A stretch of 64,000 bases of DNA from Xiphophorus maculatus (lineage: Eukaryota; Chordata; Actinopteri; Cyprinodontiformes; Poeciliidae): contig NC_036465.1 of the NCBI RefSeq assembly GCF_002775205.1, positions 1,128,638 to 1,192,637 of the forward strand, given 5' to 3'. The notes under the pieces are model-generated. The model did no database searches and was not told the origin of the DNA. It saw only the letters and a program-made list of their open reading frames with translations. A program made the position numbers and the translations under genes. This document shows positions 61,890 through 64,000 of this stretch, piece by piece (the first letter of the stretch is position 1; every line of letters begins with the position of its first letter).

Positions 61890-63690
61890 GATAAGATGTA
61901 TTTTTGTAAGACAGGTGACGTCACACTGTGTGAGAGAGCAGTGGCTGTTTCTACTTTAAGATGAAAACATTCTGATTCTGTTTGAAACTGCATTTAGTAG
62001 AACTAGGAATCTTTTACTATTTTTCAATTAGATTCAAAACTGATTTTCATTTTCCGTTTTTATTGTGGTGACTTTAGCGCAGTACATTGTAGCACCGTTT
62101 CCATGGCGACATCAGTTACAAAACGGATCCCGACAGACAGCAGATTTGTTTTATTTTTACATTTCATAGAATTGATTTTAAATTGATTCTGGATCTCAGT
62201 AAATGAGTGTAGTGATTCTTATGCCAATGAATATTTTGGCACATGTAATGTTAGCATATTTACATTAGCTGTTAGCATGGCTAGCTGTTTCTGTACAACT
62301 TCAGATGATTCTTTACCCTGAAGTTTTTAAAATACTGAGTTTTCCAAATGGAAAGTTCAAAATGACAGTAAATCAAACAGATTAATGTCGCTGTAAGTTA
62401 GCCTTCCTGTTATCTGCTGAAAGTCTCGCTCACTTTCTTGCTGCCTGAAAGAAGTTCAGAAGTTTTATTTTTTTTCTCTGACTTTTCTTGTGATTGTAGG
62501 TTAAAACCTTATTTTGACCACAGAACGGATTTAGTGATCCGTTTTATTGTTTTCGTCAGAAATGACTGGATGTGATTCAGGATTTAAGGAAAGTTGCTCC
62601 TGGACAGATCTGTGAGTTGAGAAGCAGAGACTGGCTGGTTTTAACTCTGTTTTTTAAACTCTGGTTTTAACTCCAGAGCTGCGCGGTTCTGCTCAAAGCC
62701 TGGTTTCCTCTTATTCTGAGCGCAGGAAGCGCAGAGAGAGGAAATCCTCCCGCTGTCAGCAGGGAGCTGCTCTCTGTTTTCCTCTCCTTCATGTTTCTGT
62801 GCGATCATCCAGTCGCTGCTACAGTCTGAAAATATAAATATTTAGAATTTTAATCTAGGATTCTTTGCCTTTTAGTTCCCACATTCAGCTGGTAAAGAGA
62901 TTAAAATTGGGATTTTTTTTTCAGGATTAGATCCTGTCCATCTTTCCTTCTTTGTTTTCGTCTTTCCGTGTTTCTTTGTTTTTTTCTTCTTTCCTTCAGC
63001 AACTTGAACGGCGAAACTGACTTTGGAAAAAGAAGCTGCTCACAGTGCTGCAGCGTTTTGTTCATCATCATTTTGTCTCATCCTTTAATGAGATCAAACT
63101 AACAACAGAACCTGTTTAGATGAAAACATTTTTCTATTTTACGTGAAGATAGCATCTGGATAGTCTGTAGGGATTTTTACAGATCTTGAGCTTCATTTAA
63201 TGGTTTTCTGGATCGTTTGGAAAAGTGTCAGAGAATGAAATGAGTTTGATTTCTCGTCTCGCTGTCTGAGAGACTCATCTGTCTGGAAAGTTTAATTTTC
63301 CAGTATTTCATTCTGACTTTAATAATGTGATGACCATGTTATGCCTTTAGGTTCTGTCTGGGCTGCAAACCCAAGGTTAGATGTTGTTTACTGCAGCTGC
63401 TCCAGAGTCACACAGTCTCTCCAGTGTTTCCTTATCTTTGGTGTAAACCTGTGATGTTGTCTGCCTACCGATCATTAGGTTTTGATCATATCATCACATG
63501 GTGTTAAACTAACCTGACTGAGTCATTTTTATTTAACAATACTGAGCAAATGAATGTTTTTCTTCCATCTTTTCATCATTTTATTTCTTCTTCTCTCCCT
63601 GCTGCTGCTGCCTCCATCAGATCTTTTCTCTAAATTCACCTTGGATGTTTAAGACTTTAAAAATGTCTAAAACAATTAAGAAAGTTTGGA
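61890..63690. other. klhl3 intron 4, no exon seen
   Basis: I searched for the next klhl3 exon (end of BTB and BACK domain) and did not find it. AT-rich sequence with short frames only. Confidence 0.45.
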
Positions 63691-63699
63691 AATTTTAAC

Positions 63700-63990
63700 C
63701 CAGAAAAATAAACACAAAAAAATAACAGAAGCTAATGCTAAACTGCTAAATGCATGAAAGAATTAGCAGAAGCTAATGCTAAATTCATAAAAAAAATTAA
63801 TGTAAGCTAAGCCATTAAACATGTTAAAGAAACAGCAGAAGTTGACGCTAAACCACTAAATGCATGAAAAAATTTAGTGGAAGCCAACAGTAAGTTTTGA
63901 AATGCATAATACAATTAGCTAAAGCTGAATACATAAAAATATTATTCAAAGCTAATGCTAAACTGGTGAACCGGATTTACCTGCAGCTAG
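63700..63990 (+). repeat. GCTAA-rich imperfect tandem repeat, second site
   Basis: Same AGAAGCTAATGCTAAACTGC wording as at 25080-25700, inside klhl3 intron 4 and cut by the window end. Confidence 0.65.
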
Positions 63991-64000
63991 TAGGGAAATA

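Overview
The window is vertebrate DNA, almost certainly from a teleost fish. It has split genes with GT/AG introns, intronless hnRNP A0 genes, many small non-autonomous DNA transposons, a tRNA-derived SINE, microsatellites and one complete BEL/Pao LTR retrotransposon. Species cannot be fixed from sequence alone; a percomorph or cyprinodontiform-type fish is my guess from the repeat flavour.

Layout: (1) 1-7.5 kb is repeat-rich flank and probable 3' UTR of ctbp1, with no convincing gene. (2) 7.5-24.2 kb, minus strand: ctbp1 in 11 coding exons, assembled here exon by exon to a 442-residue protein whose catalytic residues fall at the human numbers (R266, E295, H315). Its first coding intron (14.4-24.2 kb) holds a 3.4 kb decamer satellite, a tetranucleotide-based minisatellite and nested MITEs. 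(3) 24.2-28.9 kb is the divergent intergenic/promoter region. (4) 29.0-39.0 kb, plus strand: maea, nine coding exons, 396 residues, RING-type subunit of the CTLH/GID ubiquitin ligase. Head-to-head ctbp1/maea is the same arrangement as in human 4p16.3. (5) 41.5-42.4 and 46.3-47.2 kb, plus strand: two tandem intronless hnRNP A0 paralogues. (6) 48.8-56.0 kb, minus strand: an apparently intact BEL/Pao element with 459-bp LTRs that look identical, a 5-bp target duplication and one uninterrupted 2007-codon gag-pol frame. (7) 57.1 kb to beyond the window end, plus strand: first four coding exons of klhl3 (BTB part). HNRNPA0-KLHL3 adjacency is known from human 5q31, so the window joins two blocks that are on different human chromosomes.

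The genes are housekeeping/regulatory genes (transcriptional corepressor, E3 ligase subunit, mRNA-binding proteins, Cullin-3 adaptor) and are not an operon or a joint pathway. No undescribed gene system was found. The most unusual content is structural: the CpG-bearing 10-bp satellite inside ctbp1 with internal segmental duplication, and three cases where a tandem repeat runs right up to a splice site (ctbp1 exon 3 donor, ctbp1 exon 8 acceptor, klhl3 exon 3 acceptor). Others are a duplicated 74-bp block on both sides of the first hnrnpa0 gene, a 38-bp-arm perfect hairpin at a LINE fragment, and a young BEL/Pao insertion.
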